A DNA stretch of 64,000 nucleotides from Empedobacter falsenii (GCF_013488205.1 NZ_CP040908.1:2209876-2273875), one strand, 5' to 3'; positions 17,711 through 28,131 are shown, counted from the stretch's first letter. Notes: generated by a model not told the origin, from the sequence alone. A program made the numbers and translations.

Positions 17711-20700
17711 TTACATATTTCTACGATACTGCCCACCTACTTCGAACAAGGCAGAAGTAATTTGCCCTAACGAACAAACTTTGGTAGCTTCCATCAAAAC
17801 TTCAAAAATATTTTGGTTGTTAACAGCTGCTTGTTGCGCATCTTCCAATGCACTTTCAGCTTGTTGTTCATTAATTTTATTCAAATTTTCTTTAGTGTGA
17901 ATTTGGAATTGTTTTTCTTCCTCTGTCGCACGAATTACCTCCGCAGGCACCACGGTTGGCGAACCTTTTGAACTTAAGAACGTATTTACACCAATAATTG
18001 GGAACGTTCCGTTGTGTTTCAATGTTTCGTAATACAATGATTCTTCCTGAATTTTAGAACGTTGATACATCGTTTCCATTGCTCCTAAAACACCTCCACG
18101 CTCTGTAATACGATCAAATTCTTGTAAAACTGCTTCTTCAACTAAATCTGTTAATTCTTCTATTATAAACGAACCTTGAATTGGATTTTCGTTCTTTGCC
18201 AAACCTAATTCTTTGTTGATAATCAACTGAATAGCCATTGCACGACGAACCGATTCTTCTGTTGGCGTTGTAATTGCTTCATCATACGCATTGGTGTGCA
18301 ATGAGTTACAGTTGTCGTAAATTGCATATAAAGCTTGCAAAGTTGTACGAATATCATTGAAATCAATTTCTTGTGCGTGTAACGAACGACCCGAAGTTTG
18401 AATATGGTATTTTAACATTTGCGCTCGTTCATTAGCTCCGTATTTATTTTTCAAGGCTTTTGCCCAAATTTTACGTGCCACACGACCAATTACCGAATAT
18501 TCTGGATCGATACCATTCGAGAAGAAAAACGATAAGTTTGGCCCAAACGCATTGATATCCATTCCGCGAGATAAATAATACTCAACATACGTAAAGCCGT
18601 TTGCTAATGTAAACGCTAACTGCGTAATAGGATTCGCTCCTGCTTCTGCAATATGGTAACCCGAAATAGAAACCGAATAGAAATTACGTACATTTTGATT
18701 GATGAAATACTCTTGCACATCCCCCATTAAACGCAACGCAAATTCAGTTGAGAAAATACACGTATTTTGTGCTTGATCTTCTTTTAAAATATCTGCCTGA
18801 ACCGTTCCACGAACTTGAGCTAACGTATTTTTCTTAATTTCAGCATACACATCCGCAGGTAAAACTTGATCTCCCGTTACACCTAAAAGCATCAATCCTA
18901 AACCATCATTTCCTTCTGGTAAATCGCCATTATAACGAGGTCTTTCCAAACCTTTATCTTCATAAATAGCTTTGATTTTTGCTTCAATTTCAGCTTCTAA
19001 ACCATTTTCTTTGATGTATTTCTCACAATTTTGATCAATCGCGGCATTCATAAAGAAACCTAACAACATAGGTGCTGGTCCATTAATCGTCATCGAAACC
19101 GAAGTTGCTGGATGCGATAAATCGAAACCAGAATATAATTTCTTCGCATCATCTAAACAACAAATCGAAACTCCGGCATTACCGATTTTTCCGTAAATAT
19201 CAGGACGATGACCAGGATCATTTCCATACAATGTTACCGAATCAAACGCTGTAGACAAACGCTTTGCAGGCATTCCTTTCGATACATAATGGAAACGACG
19301 ATTGGTTCTTTCCGGACCACCTTCACCAGCAAACATACGCGTTGGATCTTCGCCTTCACGTTTGAAAGGATATAATCCTGAAGTAAATGGAAACTCTCCC
19401 GGTACATTTTCTTGTAAAACCCAACGTAAAATATCGCCCCAAGCTTCGTACTTTGGCAACGCAATTTTTGGAATTTGTAAGTGTGATAAAGACTCAGAAT
19501 GTGTCTGAATTTTAATTTCTTTATCACGCACTTTAAATGTATAAACTGGATTTTTATATTTATTTACCTTTTCATCCCAAGTCGTAATTACTTCCCAGTT
19601 GAAAGGATCTAAATTCATTTTTAATTTATCAAATTCAGCTAAAAGAACTTTAACCAAATCAGCATTATCAGTTCCAGAAATATCAATCCCGTGTTGAGAA
19701 ATCGTTGGCGTTTTTCCAGAAAGTGTTTCAATTGTTTTAAAGAAACCATATAGTTTTTGAGCAACATCTCTCTGCGCATTTGCACGCACATCATATCCAC
19801 GATTATTCTCTGAAATCTCAGACAAATAGCGCGTTCTTGAAGGTGGAATAACAAAAATCTTTTCAGACATTTCTTTTGTAATTTGAAAAGATGATTTCAA
19901 ATCGGCACCTGTTTTTTCAACAACTTTATCAATGATTGATTTGTATAATTGATTGGTTCCTGGATCGTTAAATTGAGAAGCAATTGTACCAAAAACTGGC
20001 ATTTCATCAGGATTTACATCCCACAAATTATGATTACGTTGATATTGTTTTTTTACATCGCGCAACGCATCTAAAGCACCACGTTTATCGAATTTGTTAA
20101 TCGCAACAATGTCAGCGAAATCTAACATATCAATCTTTTCCAATTGCGTTGCAGCACCAAATTCCGGTGTCATAATGTACAATGAAGCATCAGAATGATC
20201 TAAAATTTCGGTATCTGACTGACCAATTCCAGAAGTTTCTAAAATAATCAAATCATATTTCGCTGCTTTCAACACCTGAATTGCTTCCTCTACATATTTA
20301 GATAACGCTAAATTTGATTGACGAGTAGCCAACGAACGCATATAAACACGAGGATTGTTGATAGAATTCATACGAATACGATCGCCTAACAAAGCGCCAC
20401 CTGTTTTCTTTTTTGATGGATCAACAGAAACCAAGGCAATTGATTTTTCAGGAAAATCAATCAAGAAACGACGAACTAATTCATCAACCATCGACGATTT
20501 TCCTGCTCCACCTGTTCCCGTAATTCCTAAAACTGGTGCAGATTTATCAGCTACTTTATCGAAATCAAATGCTTTTAAAAAGTCTTCTTCACGATTTTCA
20601 GCCAACGAAATTAATCGCGCAATCGTCGTGATGTCTTTATCTTCTAATGATTGATACACATCTTTTCCTTCTGGTAATTCTAATGCCCCTGTCGGAAAAT

Positions 20701-21172
20701 CTGCTTTCTCTACCATATCATTAATCATTCCTTGCAAACCTAATTCTCTACCATCATCAGGAGAGTATAAACGTGTAATTCCATAATCCATCAATTCTTT
20801 AATCTCTGACGGCAAAATTACACCTCCACCTCCACCTACAATGCGGATGTGACCTGCTCCTTTTTCTTGAAGCAAATCGTACATATATTTGAAATATTCG
20901 TTGTGCCCTCCTTGGTAAGATGTCATTGCAATTGCATTTGCATCTTCCTGAATCGCTGTATTTACAACATCTTCAACAGATTTATCGTGACCTAAATGGA
21001 TTACCTCGCAACCCGTTGCCTGAATGATACGGCGCATAATATTGATCGACGCATCGTGCCCATCAAACAAAGCCGCTGCGGTTACAATTCGCACTTTATT
21101 TTTGGGAGTGTATACTTCTTGTATTGGATGTACAAACTTTTCTTTCTTTTCTTCTTGAGTAATTTGTGACAT
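17711..21172 (-). CDS. icmF: fused isobutyryl-CoA mutase (IcmF), B12-dependent
   Basis: The 1153-residue protein joins three parts in the IcmF order. Residues about 25-155 are the B12-binding domain, with DGHDAS (37-42; His39 is the expected cobalt ligand). Residues about 210-500 are the MeaB-like GTPase chaperone, with Walker [13 protein letters not shown] (216-227) and NKFD. The C-terminal 560 residues are the acyl-CoA mutase barrel, with [18 protein letters not shown] and [14 protein letters not shown]. It should interconvert isobutyryl-CoA and n-butyryl-CoA (or pivalyl/isovaleryl-CoA). The in-built GTPase gates cofactor loading. The gene is divergent from a CarH-like regulator. A classical methylmalonyl-CoA mutase would lack the central GTPase. 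Confidence 0.93.
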   Translation of the reverse strand: MSQITQEEKKEKFVHPIQEVYTPKNKVRIVTAAALFDGHDASINIMRRIIQATGCEVIHLGHDKSVEDVVNTAIQEDANAIAMTSYQGGHNEYFKYMYDLLQEKGAGHIRIVGGGGGVILPSEIKELMDYGITRLYSPDDGRELGLQGMINDMVEKADFPTGALELPEGKDVYQSLEDKDITTIARLISLAENREEDFLKAFDFDKVADKSAPVLGITGTGGAGKSSMVDELVRRFLIDFPEKSIALVSVDPSKKKTGGALLGDRIRMNSINNPRVYMRSLATRQSNLALSKYVEEAIQVLKAAKYDLIILETSGIGQSDTEILDHSDASLYIMTPEFGAATQLEKIDMLDFADIVAINKFDKRGALDALRDVKKQYQRNHNLWDVNPDEMPVFGTIASQFNDPGTNQLYKSIIDKVVEKTGADLKSSFQITKEMSEKIFVIPPSRTRYLSEISENNRGYDVRANAQRDVAQKLYGFFKTIETLSGKTPTISQHGIDISGTDNADLVKVLLAEFDKLKMNLDPFNWEVITTWDEKVNKYKNPVYTFKVRDKEIKIQTHSESLSHLQIPKIALPKYEAWGDILRWVLQENVPGEFPFTSGLYPFKREGEDPTRMFAGEGGPERTNRRFHYVSKGMPAKRLSTAFDSVTLYGNDPGHRPDIYGKIGNAGVSICCLDDAKKLYSGFDLSHPATSVSMTINGPAPMLLGFFMNAAIDQNCEKYIKENGLEAEIEAKIKAIYEDKGLERPRYNGDLPEGNDGLGLMLLGVTGDQVLPADVYAEIKKNTLAQVRGTVQADILKEDQAQNTCIFSTEFALRLMGDVQEYFINQNVRNFYSVSISGYHIAEAGANPITQLAFTLANGFTYVEYYLSRGMDINAFGPNLSFFFSNGIDPEYSVIGRVARKIWAKALKNKYGANERAQMLKYHIQTSGRSLHAQEIDFNDIRTTLQALYAIYDNCNSLHTNAYDEAITTPTEESVRRAMAIQLIINKELGLAKNENPIQGSFIIEELTDLVEEAVLQEFDRITERGGVLGAMETMYQRSKIQEESLYYETLKHNGTFPIIGVNTFLSSKGSPTVVPAEVIRATEEEKQFQIHTKENLNKINEQQAESALEDAQQAAVNNQNIFEVLMEATKVCSLGQITSALFEVGGQYRRNM

Positions 21173-21354
21173 TTATTTGTGATTTTGATTTTTATGACTC
21201 TTGCTAAGATAACATAAATTTCAATGTTTTTAGTACAGATGAAATTATCATATTCAGTAAAATATTGAAGTTTTATTAATAAATCACCATAGTTTATATT
21301 GATTTATTTACAATATATTATTAACTTTAAAGAGAACTATTTAGAATTCTACTT

Positions 21355-22257
21355 ATGAATACTTATTCTCTAAAAAATCTATCAGACCTGTCAAGACTAG
21401 ATGAACAAATGATTATTTTATGGAATAAAAAGTTCAATTTGTTTAACGAAGATAAGATTGATAAAAATTCACTATTTAATCATGATCACTTAAAAAAATT
21501 AATTATTATTTCTTTTTTAAGTGAATCAAACAAAAAAAATACAGTAGAAAATTTAAGTGTAAAATCACTTTCTGAAATACAAGTTTTATCCGAATTTGAA
21601 ATTCAAAATTATATCCAGAAATACAAAAGTTATGAACCAATTATTGAGTTATTAATCTGTTCTTGTTTTTCATATGATACACGTTTTTTTGACACAATTC
21701 TTACACTTTGTTTCAATAAAATTGGAATCGAAAAATGTTGTATAGATATAGTTTTCCCTTTTTTAAGTAAAATGTCTATCATTCTAGAAAAGTATACTAT
21801 TCAAGAATCGGTTATTTCTTTTTCTAAAAATCTAATTAGAAAACATCTTTTTTATTTGATTAAATCAATTCCATATTCAGATCAAAATTCTCGTAAATGG
21901 CTTTTATTTTTACCTGAAAAAGAAAATGAAGATTTAGAATTAATTTATACTTATCTTCTTTTAAAAATTAATAACGAAAAAGGAATTTATTTAGGCGAAA
22001 ATCAAAGTTTAAATTCTATTTTAGAATGTATTGAAAATACTCAAATTACACATATTTTTATTTATATCTCTAAAAACTATGACTCTTCTTCTCTTGAAAT
22101 TTATCTCGAATCAATCAAGAAAAATCTTCCAAACATTACCATTTTTGTGGCAACATATGCTGTTCTAAAAGATAAAATAACCGAAAAAGTTCCGTATATA
22201 AATGTAAACAATCCAACAGCTTTTAATTCTTATTTACAAAAAATTATGACGATGTAA
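21355..22257 (+). CDS. MerR-type regulator with degenerate B12-binding (CarH-like) region
   Basis: The 300-residue protein follows the CarH/LitR plan: an N-terminal MerR helix-turn-helix (YSLKNLSDLSRLDEQMIILW, about 4-70), a four-helix cap (about 90-170, ending FSKNLIRKHLFYLI) and a C-terminal Rossmann cobalamin domain. In CarH-like proteins the cap has a Trp and an EH pair, and the Rossmann part has ExHxxG. Here the equivalent positions read Leu, Ile-Ser and E190-N-E-D-L-E195. All cobalamin contacts, including the lower-axial His, are therefore replaced. It likely binds DNA without B12 or light control, or has another ligand. The gene faces away from icmF, itself B12-dependent. Confidence 0.75.
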   Translation: MNTYSLKNLSDLSRLDEQMIILWNKKFNLFNEDKIDKNSLFNHDHLKKLIIISFLSESNKKNTVENLSVKSLSEIQVLSEFEIQNYIQKYKSYEPIIELLICSCFSYDTRFFDTILTLCFNKIGIEKCCIDIVFPFLSKMSIILEKYTIQESVISFSKNLIRKHLFYLIKSIPYSDQNSRKWLLFLPEKENEDLELIYTYLLLKINNEKGIYLGENQSLNSILECIENTQITHIFIYISKNYDSSSLEIYLESIKKNLPNITIFVATYAVLKDKITEKVPYINVNNPTAFNSYLQKIMTM

Positions 22258-22258
22258 A

Positions 22259-22936
22259 TTATTTGTTTTTGATTTCCCAATTTATAGGTTGTAAGTTCTT
22301 ACTTTTCAAAAAATCATTTGTTTTCGAAAAAGGTTTACTCCCCCAAAAACCTCTGTAAGCTCCTAATGGAGAAGGATGAGCAGATTCTATTACAAAGTGT
22401 TTATTTCGGTCAATTTTTGCTCCTTTTTTTTGAGCATAAGCTCCCCAAAGTATAAAAACAAGGTTTTCTTTTTGATCAGAAAGCTTCTGTATTACAGCAT
22501 CTGTAAATATTTCCCAACCTTTTTTCTGGTGCGAACCTGCCTTAGAAGCTTCAACCGTCAAAGTTGCATTTAATAATAATACACCTTGTTTAGCCCATGT
22601 TTCCAAATTTCCTGAAGTCGAAACTCCTATTCCTAAATCATCATTTAACTCTTTATAAATATTCTGCAAACTTGGAGGTAATTTAATTCCATCGGCAACC
22701 GAAAAAGACAAACCATTTGCTTGTCCAATCCCATGATAAGGATCTTGACCAATTAAAACAACTTTAACATCATTAAAAGGTGTATAATCAAATGCAGAAA
22801 ATATTTTGGATGCGGGGGGATATATTGTTTTTGTTTTGTACTCATTTCGTACAAAATCTGTCAATATTTTAAAGTAATCTTTTTCAAATTCATCCTTTAA
22901 AACTTCTTTCCAAGAAGCATCTAATTTCACATCCAT
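22259..22936 (-). CDS. ung: uracil-DNA glycosylase, family 1
   Basis: A 225-residue enzyme that removes uracil from DNA to start base excision repair. The water-activating loop is IGQDPYHGIGQANGLSFSV (with the catalytic Asp), the uracil-binding block is GVLLLNATLTVEA, and the DNA-intercalation loop is HPSPLGAYRGFWGSKPFS. Length and motifs match family 1 enzymes. Its stop is two bases from the stop of the MerR gene, so the two genes are convergent without an obvious terminator. Confidence 0.97.
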   Translation of the reverse strand: MDVKLDASWKEVLKDEFEKDYFKILTDFVRNEYKTKTIYPPASKIFSAFDYTPFNDVKVVLIGQDPYHGIGQANGLSFSVADGIKLPPSLQNIYKELNDDLGIGVSTSGNLETWAKQGVLLLNATLTVEASKAGSHQKKGWEIFTDAVIQKLSDQKENLVFILWGAYAQKKGAKIDRNKHFVIESAHPSPLGAYRGFWGSKPFSKTNDFLKSKNLQPINWEIKNK

Positions 22937-22995
22937 ATTATTCTTTTATGGAAACAAAATTATTCTTTTTATACTTGCTGGAGTAATTTTTCAAA

Positions 22996-23577
22996 CTAAA
23001 TCTGAGATTCATTTATCCATTTACCAACTGTAGGAGCTTTATAATTTTTTAATTTCTCAAATAAAAGATCTAGATTATCACTAACAATTAGCATATCATA
23101 ATTTTCTTGTTTCAGAAAACCTTTGGTAACCATACTTTTAATAAAAAGTAAAAGATCATCAAAAAAACCATCTATATTGTAAATAGCAATTGGTTTTTTA
23201 TGTAATCCTAATTGAGCCCATGTCAACATTTCGAAAAACTCTTCAAGTGTACCAAAACCTCCAGGTAAAGTTATAACACCATCAGAAAGTTCATTCATTT
23301 TCGCCTTACGTTCATGCATAGAATCTACTAAAATAAGTTCACTTAATCCTTTATACTCAACTTCAACTTTCTTCAAAAAGTTTGGTAAAACTCCAATAGC
23401 TACACCTCTATTTTCTAAAACTGAATCTGCTATTACGCCCATTAACCCTACATTAGCTCCACCATAAACAAGTTCAATTTTATTTTCTGCTAATTTTTGA
23501 CCTAATTTATATGCTTCTTCTTTAAAAATCTTATTTGAGCCATTACTCGACCCACAAAATACTGTTAATCTCTTCAT
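22996..23577 (-). CDS. LOG family protein (nucleotide 5'-monophosphate phosphoribohydrolase type)
   Basis: A 193-residue protein with the two LOG-family signatures: LVYGGANVGLMG and PGGFGTLEEFFEMLTW. LOG enzymes cut the N-glycosidic bond of nucleoside or cytokinin 5'-monophosphates; bacterial members may act on AMP-like substrates. The start ATG 23577 begins MKRLTVFCGSSNG, as in the family, whereas a longer reading to 23607 adds an atypical 10-residue tail. The gene lies 60 bases upstream of ung on the same strand and may share a transcript with it. Confidence 0.88.
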   Translation of the reverse strand: MKRLTVFCGSSNGSNKIFKEEAYKLGQKLAENKIELVYGGANVGLMGVIADSVLENRGVAIGVLPNFLKKVEVEYKGLSELILVDSMHERKAKMNELSDGVITLPGGFGTLEEFFEMLTWAQLGLHKKPIAIYNIDGFFDDLLLFIKSMVTKGFLKQENYDMLIVSDNLDLLFEKLKNYKAPTVGKWINESQI

Positions 23578-23693
23578 TCCATAAATATAAAAATCAATAT
23601 CCATCAAAATATAAATTATAGATTTAATAAATTATTAAATCTATATGTAAATAGTATTATCTGTCATTTATTTCTAACTAAAGAATTTATCCG

Positions 23694-23701
23694 TAATTTT
23701 G
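23694..23701 (+). promoter_or_regulatory. TAnnTTTG -7 element directly before mutS2
   Basis: TAATTTTG matches the -7 consensus and ends five bases before the ATG at 23707. That spacing would put the transcription start at the start codon. No clear -33 element was found. Confidence 0.6.
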
Positions 23702-23706
23702 CGTTA

Positions 23707-25854
23707 ATGCAAATATCAGAACAAACTTTAAAAGATTTAGAATTTAATGCGGTTCAGAAAGAAATCGCTGAATTTGCTTATACAGAAAAGGTTGAAGCGT
23801 TTATTTTTAACTTAAAACCTTACCAAGATCATCAACTTTTAGTACAAGATCTACAAACGACAAACGAATATTTAACAAGTTTCGAGACGGGAAATCGTTT
23901 TCCGTTTTCAGAATATTATATTTTAGATGAAAATTTAAGCCGATTAGAAATCGAAAACTATTATTTGCCTGCAGAAGAATTCTTCAAAATCAAGGCAAAT
24001 ACGCTTCAAGTGAAAGAAATCTTGAAATATTTGACAGCTTTCAACGAATATGCACCTGTTTTGTTTGAAAAAGCTTCAACGATTACTTACGAAAAAAATA
24101 TCGTAAAATTAATCGATCAAGTATTCAATAAATTTGGAGAAATCAAAGACGACGCAAGCCCAGAGCTGAAAATTGTGCGCGATCGTTTGCGTCATTTAAA
24201 TGGCCGAATTACCGAATTATTCAATAAATCAATGTCTTATCATTCGGATTATTTGGATGACATTCGCGAATCTGTCGTTGGAAATCGTCGCGTTTTAGCT
24301 GTTAAATCAGCTTTGAGAAAACGTGTGAAAGGACAATTTTTAGGTACTTCAAAAACTGGATCGATTACGTTTATTGAGCCAGAAAGTGTACAAAATCCTC
24401 GTCGCGAATGGGAAGAATTGAAAGAAGAAGAAAAACATTTGGTTATTCAGATTTTGTTAGATTTAACTGCTCAAATTGCGGAATACAAACCAAAACTTGA
24501 AGAATATCAAACATTTTTAGAGTACATCGATTTTACACAAGCGAAAGCAAATTATGCTTTTTTGATTAATGGAATTTTACCTCAACTTTCTGAGAATCGA
24601 ATTATCAAATTAGTCGATGCTTATCATCCTGTTTTATTTTTAAACAATAAAAGAAAAGCTCAAAAAACGATTCCGCAGAGTTTAGAAATTAACGAAGATT
24701 GTCGTATTATCATTATTTCTGGTCCAAATGCTGGAGGAAAATCAATTACGTTAAAAACGATTGGTTTACTTCAAATTATGATTCAGAGTGGTGTTTTAGT
24801 TCCTGTAAAAGATGAAAGTCAATTTGGATTTTTTAATCAAATTTTTACAGATATTGGAGATAATCAATCCATTGAAAATCATTTATCAACCTACAGTTAT
24901 CGTCTAAAACAAATGTCGTATTTTTTGAAAAATGCTGATGATAAAACATTGTTGTTAGTTGATGAATTTGGTACAGGTTCTGATCCTGAATTAGGTGGAG
25001 CTTTGGCGGAAGTTTTCTTTGAAGAGTTTTATGAACGCAATTCTTTCGGTGTTTTTACAACGCATTATACAAATATCAAATTGAGCGCAGAAAGTTTGCC
25101 AGAAGCGATAAATGCTTGTATGTTGTTTGATAAAAAAACATTGGAACCACTTTACCGTTTGGAAATTGGACAAGCCGGAAGTTCGTTTACTTTTGAAGTT
25201 GCAGAGAAAAATAAAATTCCGTTTCGTTTGATTAATCGCGCAAAGAAAAAAGTTGAAAGTGAAAAAGTGAGTTTGGATAAAACTATATTAAAACTTCAAC
25301 AAGAGAAATTTGAAATTCAGAAAACAAAAGATCATGTTGAAGAGTTGCGCGAAACGAATATTGAACATAATGAAAAATTAGAGCAAACGAACGAAAAAAT
25401 TCAACAAAAACTATATGATTTTCAGCAATTATATGATCGTGAACAAAAACGTTTGAAACTTGGTGAACGTATTTCAGACATGGCGGATTCTTACTTGAAA
25501 ACGAAAAATAAAAAACAAATGATTTCGAATTTCTTGAAATTAATTGAAATGGAAAATTCGAAAAAAACGAAAGAAGTTCAACAATTAAAGAAAATCGAAA
25601 AAATTGTAGAGAAAGAAGTTAAGCGTGAATTAAAAGAAAATTCTGAAACAATTTCTCAACAAAAACATGTGATCGAAAAGAAAGAAAAAGCAGCTACGCA
25701 AAAGAAAATTGATGCGTTAAAAGTTGGTGATCGCGTCAAAATTCATGGTTCGTCGAGTGTTGGAACAATTGATAAAATAAAAAAGGAAATTGTTTTTGTA
25801 AATTATGGTTTATTTACAACTCAAATCAATGTTAATGAAGTCTATAAAATCTAA
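23707..25854 (+). CDS. MutS2-family ATPase lacking the Smr domain
   Basis: This 715-residue protein has a MutS core: helical lever and clamp regions (about 1-320), Walker A GPNAGGKSITLKT (near 336), Walker B with LLLVDEFGTGSDPELGG (near 418) and the TTHYTNIK switch. A long charged coiled coil (about 510-670) follows. It ends in a KOW-like beta module (KVGDRVKIHGSSSVGTIDKI). MutS2 proteins usually finish with an Smr nuclease domain, which is absent here. MutS2 acts on branched DNA or on stalled, collided ribosomes; without Smr, nuclease activity is not expected. The next gene starts 1 base after the stop. Confidence 0.88.
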   Translation: MQISEQTLKDLEFNAVQKEIAEFAYTEKVEAFIFNLKPYQDHQLLVQDLQTTNEYLTSFETGNRFPFSEYYILDENLSRLEIENYYLPAEEFFKIKANTLQVKEILKYLTAFNEYAPVLFEKASTITYEKNIVKLIDQVFNKFGEIKDDASPELKIVRDRLRHLNGRITELFNKSMSYHSDYLDDIRESVVGNRRVLAVKSALRKRVKGQFLGTSKTGSITFIEPESVQNPRREWEELKEEEKHLVIQILLDLTAQIAEYKPKLEEYQTFLEYIDFTQAKANYAFLINGILPQLSENRIIKLVDAYHPVLFLNNKRKAQKTIPQSLEINEDCRIIIISGPNAGGKSITLKTIGLLQIMIQSGVLVPVKDESQFGFFNQIFTDIGDNQSIENHLSTYSYRLKQMSYFLKNADDKTLLLVDEFGTGSDPELGGALAEVFFEEFYERNSFGVFTTHYTNIKLSAESLPEAINACMLFDKKTLEPLYRLEIGQAGSSFTFEVAEKNKIPFRLINRAKKKVESEKVSLDKTILKLQQEKFEIQKTKDHVEELRETNIEHNEKLEQTNEKIQQKLYDFQQLYDREQKRLKLGERISDMADSYLKTKNKKQMISNFLKLIEMENSKKTKEVQQLKKIEKIVEKEVKRELKENSETISQQKHVIEKKEKAATQKKIDALKVGDRVKIHGSSSVGTIDKIKKEIVFVNYGLFTTQINVNEVYKI

Positions 25855-25855
25855 T

Positions 25856-26356
25856 ATGATCAATCAAAAAATAATAACGTTCCTCCTATTCCTTGTTTTT
25901 TCTAATTTAGGTTTTGCACAAACAAATCAAAATTGGAATTGGTTAATCGGAAATTGGGAAGGCGTTGGTAATGGAAAGCCAGGAGAAGGAAAAGGCGTTT
26001 TTTCTTTTGAATACCAATTGGATCAAAATGTAATTGTTAGAAAAAGTCATTCCGAATATCCTTCGCGAGATTCTAAAAAAATGACAATTCATGATGATTT
26101 ATTGGTTGTTTATTTAGATGAAAATAAAAATTTATCGAAAGCCATTTATTTTGATAACGAAGGTCATGTTATCAATTATTCGATTACTTATACCGAAAAA
26201 ACAATTACATTTCTGAGTGAAACAAAACCCAATCAACCAACATTTAGATTGATATACTCGCTACTAGAAAATAAAGAAGTTAATACAGCTTTTGAAATTT
26301 CGATGGATGGAAAAAATTTCAATACATATATAGAAGGAAAAAGTAAAAAAATATAA
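25856..26356 (+). CDS. secreted lipocalin-like hypothetical protein
   Basis: A 166-residue protein with a signal peptide ending LGFAQ (residue 20). The mature part starts WNWLIGNWEGVGNGKPGEGK and alternates beta strands, as in DUF1579/nitrobindin-like small barrels, though the similarity is only in pattern. The frame could be extended upstream into mutS2, but ATG 25856, directly after the mutS2 stop, gives the signal peptide. It is co-transcribed with mutS2. The function is unknown. Confidence 0.65.
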   Translation: MINQKIITFLLFLVFSNLGFAQTNQNWNWLIGNWEGVGNGKPGEGKGVFSFEYQLDQNVIVRKSHSEYPSRDSKKMTIHDDLLVVYLDENKNLSKAIYFDNEGHVINYSITYTEKTITFLSETKPNQPTFRLIYSLLENKEVNTAFEISMDGKNFNTYIEGKSKKI

Positions 26357-26396
26357 AACGAAAAAGGTTAGTGAATTCACTAACCTTTTTCGTTTT
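26355..26396. terminator. 42-bp perfect palindrome, bidirectional terminator
   Basis: The 21-base halves are exact reverse complements meeting at GAATTC. A-rich and T-rich ends lie on both strands. It overlaps the last base of the preceding stop codon and lies 7 bases from the stop of the minus-strand GLPGLI gene. Confidence 0.9.
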
Positions 26397-26402
26397 AATA
26401 TC

Positions 26403-27122
26403 TTAATCTTTCTCTACGCCTTGATTTATTATTCCTCCAGATTTTCCCATCGATTTCTCAATCTCCTTATCATATTCTTCCTTGGTTATTTTCTTCGATT
26501 TATTTGGCAATTCTATTTTACCTGCATATGGTTTTACATCAATTGCCGTAAAACTAACATTTGTATCCATATCACTTGTAAATGGTAATTTGAATTTAAT
26601 TTTTAAAATTAGACCTGGTAATCCATTAAAACGAGAAGGTCCATCTCGAAAAGGCAAATCTGGCGCATACCACGCTTCTACTGTCTGTGTTAGATTTGTA
26701 TATGTTGCTTTTCTGACTTTGTTACCTAAAATTGTTGACTCTTCTTTACTTAACACCCAAGGAAAGGTCTGGATAGAATCTTTGATGAATAGTTTAGGTT
26801 TCATTTTATTGTTCTCATACAATTCTTTCGAGTTAAAATCTTTATAAATATTAGAACTAACATTGCTTAATAATCCTACAGAAATTCCACGACCTTGTTC
26901 ATTATTTATACGTTCAATCTCCGTAAAGTTAGAATTTGTAGCATTTACAAATAACTCAAAATAATATCGTTTATTTTCTGAATTGACAAGCATTTCTTCC
27001 ATTCTAGCTGATGTTTGTTTTATATTATTTCTATCAAATTCTTGACGAACTTCATATTCTACACGAACAGCATCTTGGGCAAATCCAATTATTGGAAGTA
27101 TTAAAAATAAATATTTTAGCAT
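26403..27122 (-). CDS. GLPGLI family secreted protein
   Basis: A 239-residue protein with a short signal peptide (ending IIGFAQ) and the family's core blocks in order: ESTILGNKVRKATY, then VEAWYAPDLPFRDGPSRF and finally NGLPGLILKIKF, which carries the name motif. The family is confined to Bacteroidota, secreted, about 240-280 residues, and of unknown function. This copy is separated from the tandem pair at 28860-30344 by the peroxiredoxin operon. Confidence 0.92.
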   Translation of the reverse strand: MLKYLFLILPIIGFAQDAVRVEYEVRQEFDRNNIKQTSARMEEMLVNSENKRYYFELFVNATNSNFTEIERINNEQGRGISVGLLSNVSSNIYKDFNSKELYENNKMKPKLFIKDSIQTFPWVLSKEESTILGNKVRKATYTNLTQTVEAWYAPDLPFRDGPSRFNGLPGLILKIKFKLPFTSDMDTNVSFTAIDVKPYAGKIELPNKSKKITKEEYDKEIEKSMGKSGGIINQGVEKD

Positions 27123-27334
27123 TTTATAGTGTTTATTATTCTACTAATATAGAAATAAAATTTAATTCATTTTAAATAATCATCAACATAAGCAATATCA
27201 TTCTTTAAGGTAAATAATCTTCGTAAATTAGCGTAGAGATAAGATAAAAAGGTTTGTTGTATTGAATTTCAATAGAATATTAACTCAATAATTATTATTA
27301 ATCATATATCATAAATATAATTTATAGTTTAATC

Positions 27335-27386
27335 TATATTTGAAATTGAAAATATATGGACAGTTTAAAATATCAGTCTAAATTTG
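27335..27386 (+). promoter_or_regulatory. two candidate TAnnTTTG -7 elements before the peroxiredoxin gene
   Basis: TATATTTG (27335-27342) and TAAATTTG (27379-27386) both match the consensus, giving leaders of roughly 115 and 70 bases before the ATG at 27465. The rest of the 342-base gap 27123-27464 is AT-rich, and I see no gene in it beyond a 34-codon open frame that I do not support. Two start sites would suit a redox-responsive gene. Confidence 0.45.
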
Positions 27387-27464
27387 CATCAGTAAAAGAG
27401 ATAAAAACTGTAACAAGTTTTATCAAATCGAGAAGTAAAAAACAAAATATAAAAAATTAAAATT

Positions 27465-28091
27465 ATGTCATTAGTAGGAAAAAAAGCGCCTTTATTCACA
27501 GCGCCAGCAGTAATTGATGGAGACGAAATCGTAGAAAACTTTTCAATGCCAATCGGAGAAAAAAACATCGTTTTATTCTTCTATCCAAAAGATTTTACAT
27601 TTGTTTGTCCAACAGAATTACACGCATTCCAAGCTAAATTAGCTGAATTCGAAAAAAGAGATGCTGTTGTAATTGCTGCTTCTTGTGATTCAGAAGAAAC
27701 ACACTTAGCATGGTTAAACACTGCTAAAGATAACGGAGGTATCGAAGGTGTTACTTACCCAATCGTTGCTGACTTAGCAAAAACTATCGCTATGGATTAC
27801 GGAGTTTTGGCTGGTGAGTATGTTTACAATGAAGAAAATGATTCTTTAAAATTTGAAGGAGCTCCAGTTGCTTACCGTGGTACTTTCATCATCGACAAAA
27901 ATGGTGTTGTTCGTCACGAAACAATCAACGATTTACCATTAGGACGTAACATCGATGAGTATGTACGTTTATTAGACGCTATTTTACACGTTGAGAAATA
28001 TGGTGAAGTTTGTCCAGCAAACTGGGAAGAAGGAAAAGATGCAATGAACGCTACTAAAGATGGTGTAGCTTCTTACTTAGCTTCTCACTAA
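27465..28091 (+). CDS. 2-Cys peroxiredoxin, AhpC/Prx type
   Basis: A 208-residue typical 2-Cys peroxiredoxin that reduces hydrogen peroxide and organic peroxides. The peroxidatic Cys is in FYPKDFTFVCPTELHAFQ and the resolving Cys in GEVCPANW. The active-site Thr and Arg contexts are present, and the N-terminal LVGKKAPLFTAPAV fits the family. Thioredoxin and DUF6952 genes follow on the same strand, so the reductant is likely encoded alongside. Codon choice is noticeably more regular here than in neighbouring genes, consistent with high expression. Confidence 0.93.
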   Translation: MSLVGKKAPLFTAPAVIDGDEIVENFSMPIGEKNIVLFFYPKDFTFVCPTELHAFQAKLAEFEKRDAVVIAASCDSEETHLAWLNTAKDNGGIEGVTYPIVADLAKTIAMDYGVLAGEYVYNEENDSLKFEGAPVAYRGTFIIDKNGVVRHETINDLPLGRNIDEYVRLLDAILHVEKYGEVCPANWEEGKDAMNATKDGVASYLASH

Positions 28092-28098
28092 AAATAAC

Positions 28099-28120
28099 TT
28101 GAAAATCTTTTGATTTTCAA
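28099..28120 (+). terminator. weak hairpin after the peroxiredoxin gene
   Basis: TTGAAAATC and GATTTTCAA pair around a 4-base loop, 8 bases after the peroxiredoxin stop. There is no long T run, so it may attenuate transcription rather than end it. Confidence 0.4.
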
Positions 28121-28131
28121 AATTCACGAAG

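Noticed and set aside
27357-27461. 34-codon open frame upstream of the peroxiredoxin gene
   Set aside because: It contains the best -7 element (27379-27386) and shows no protein-like features.
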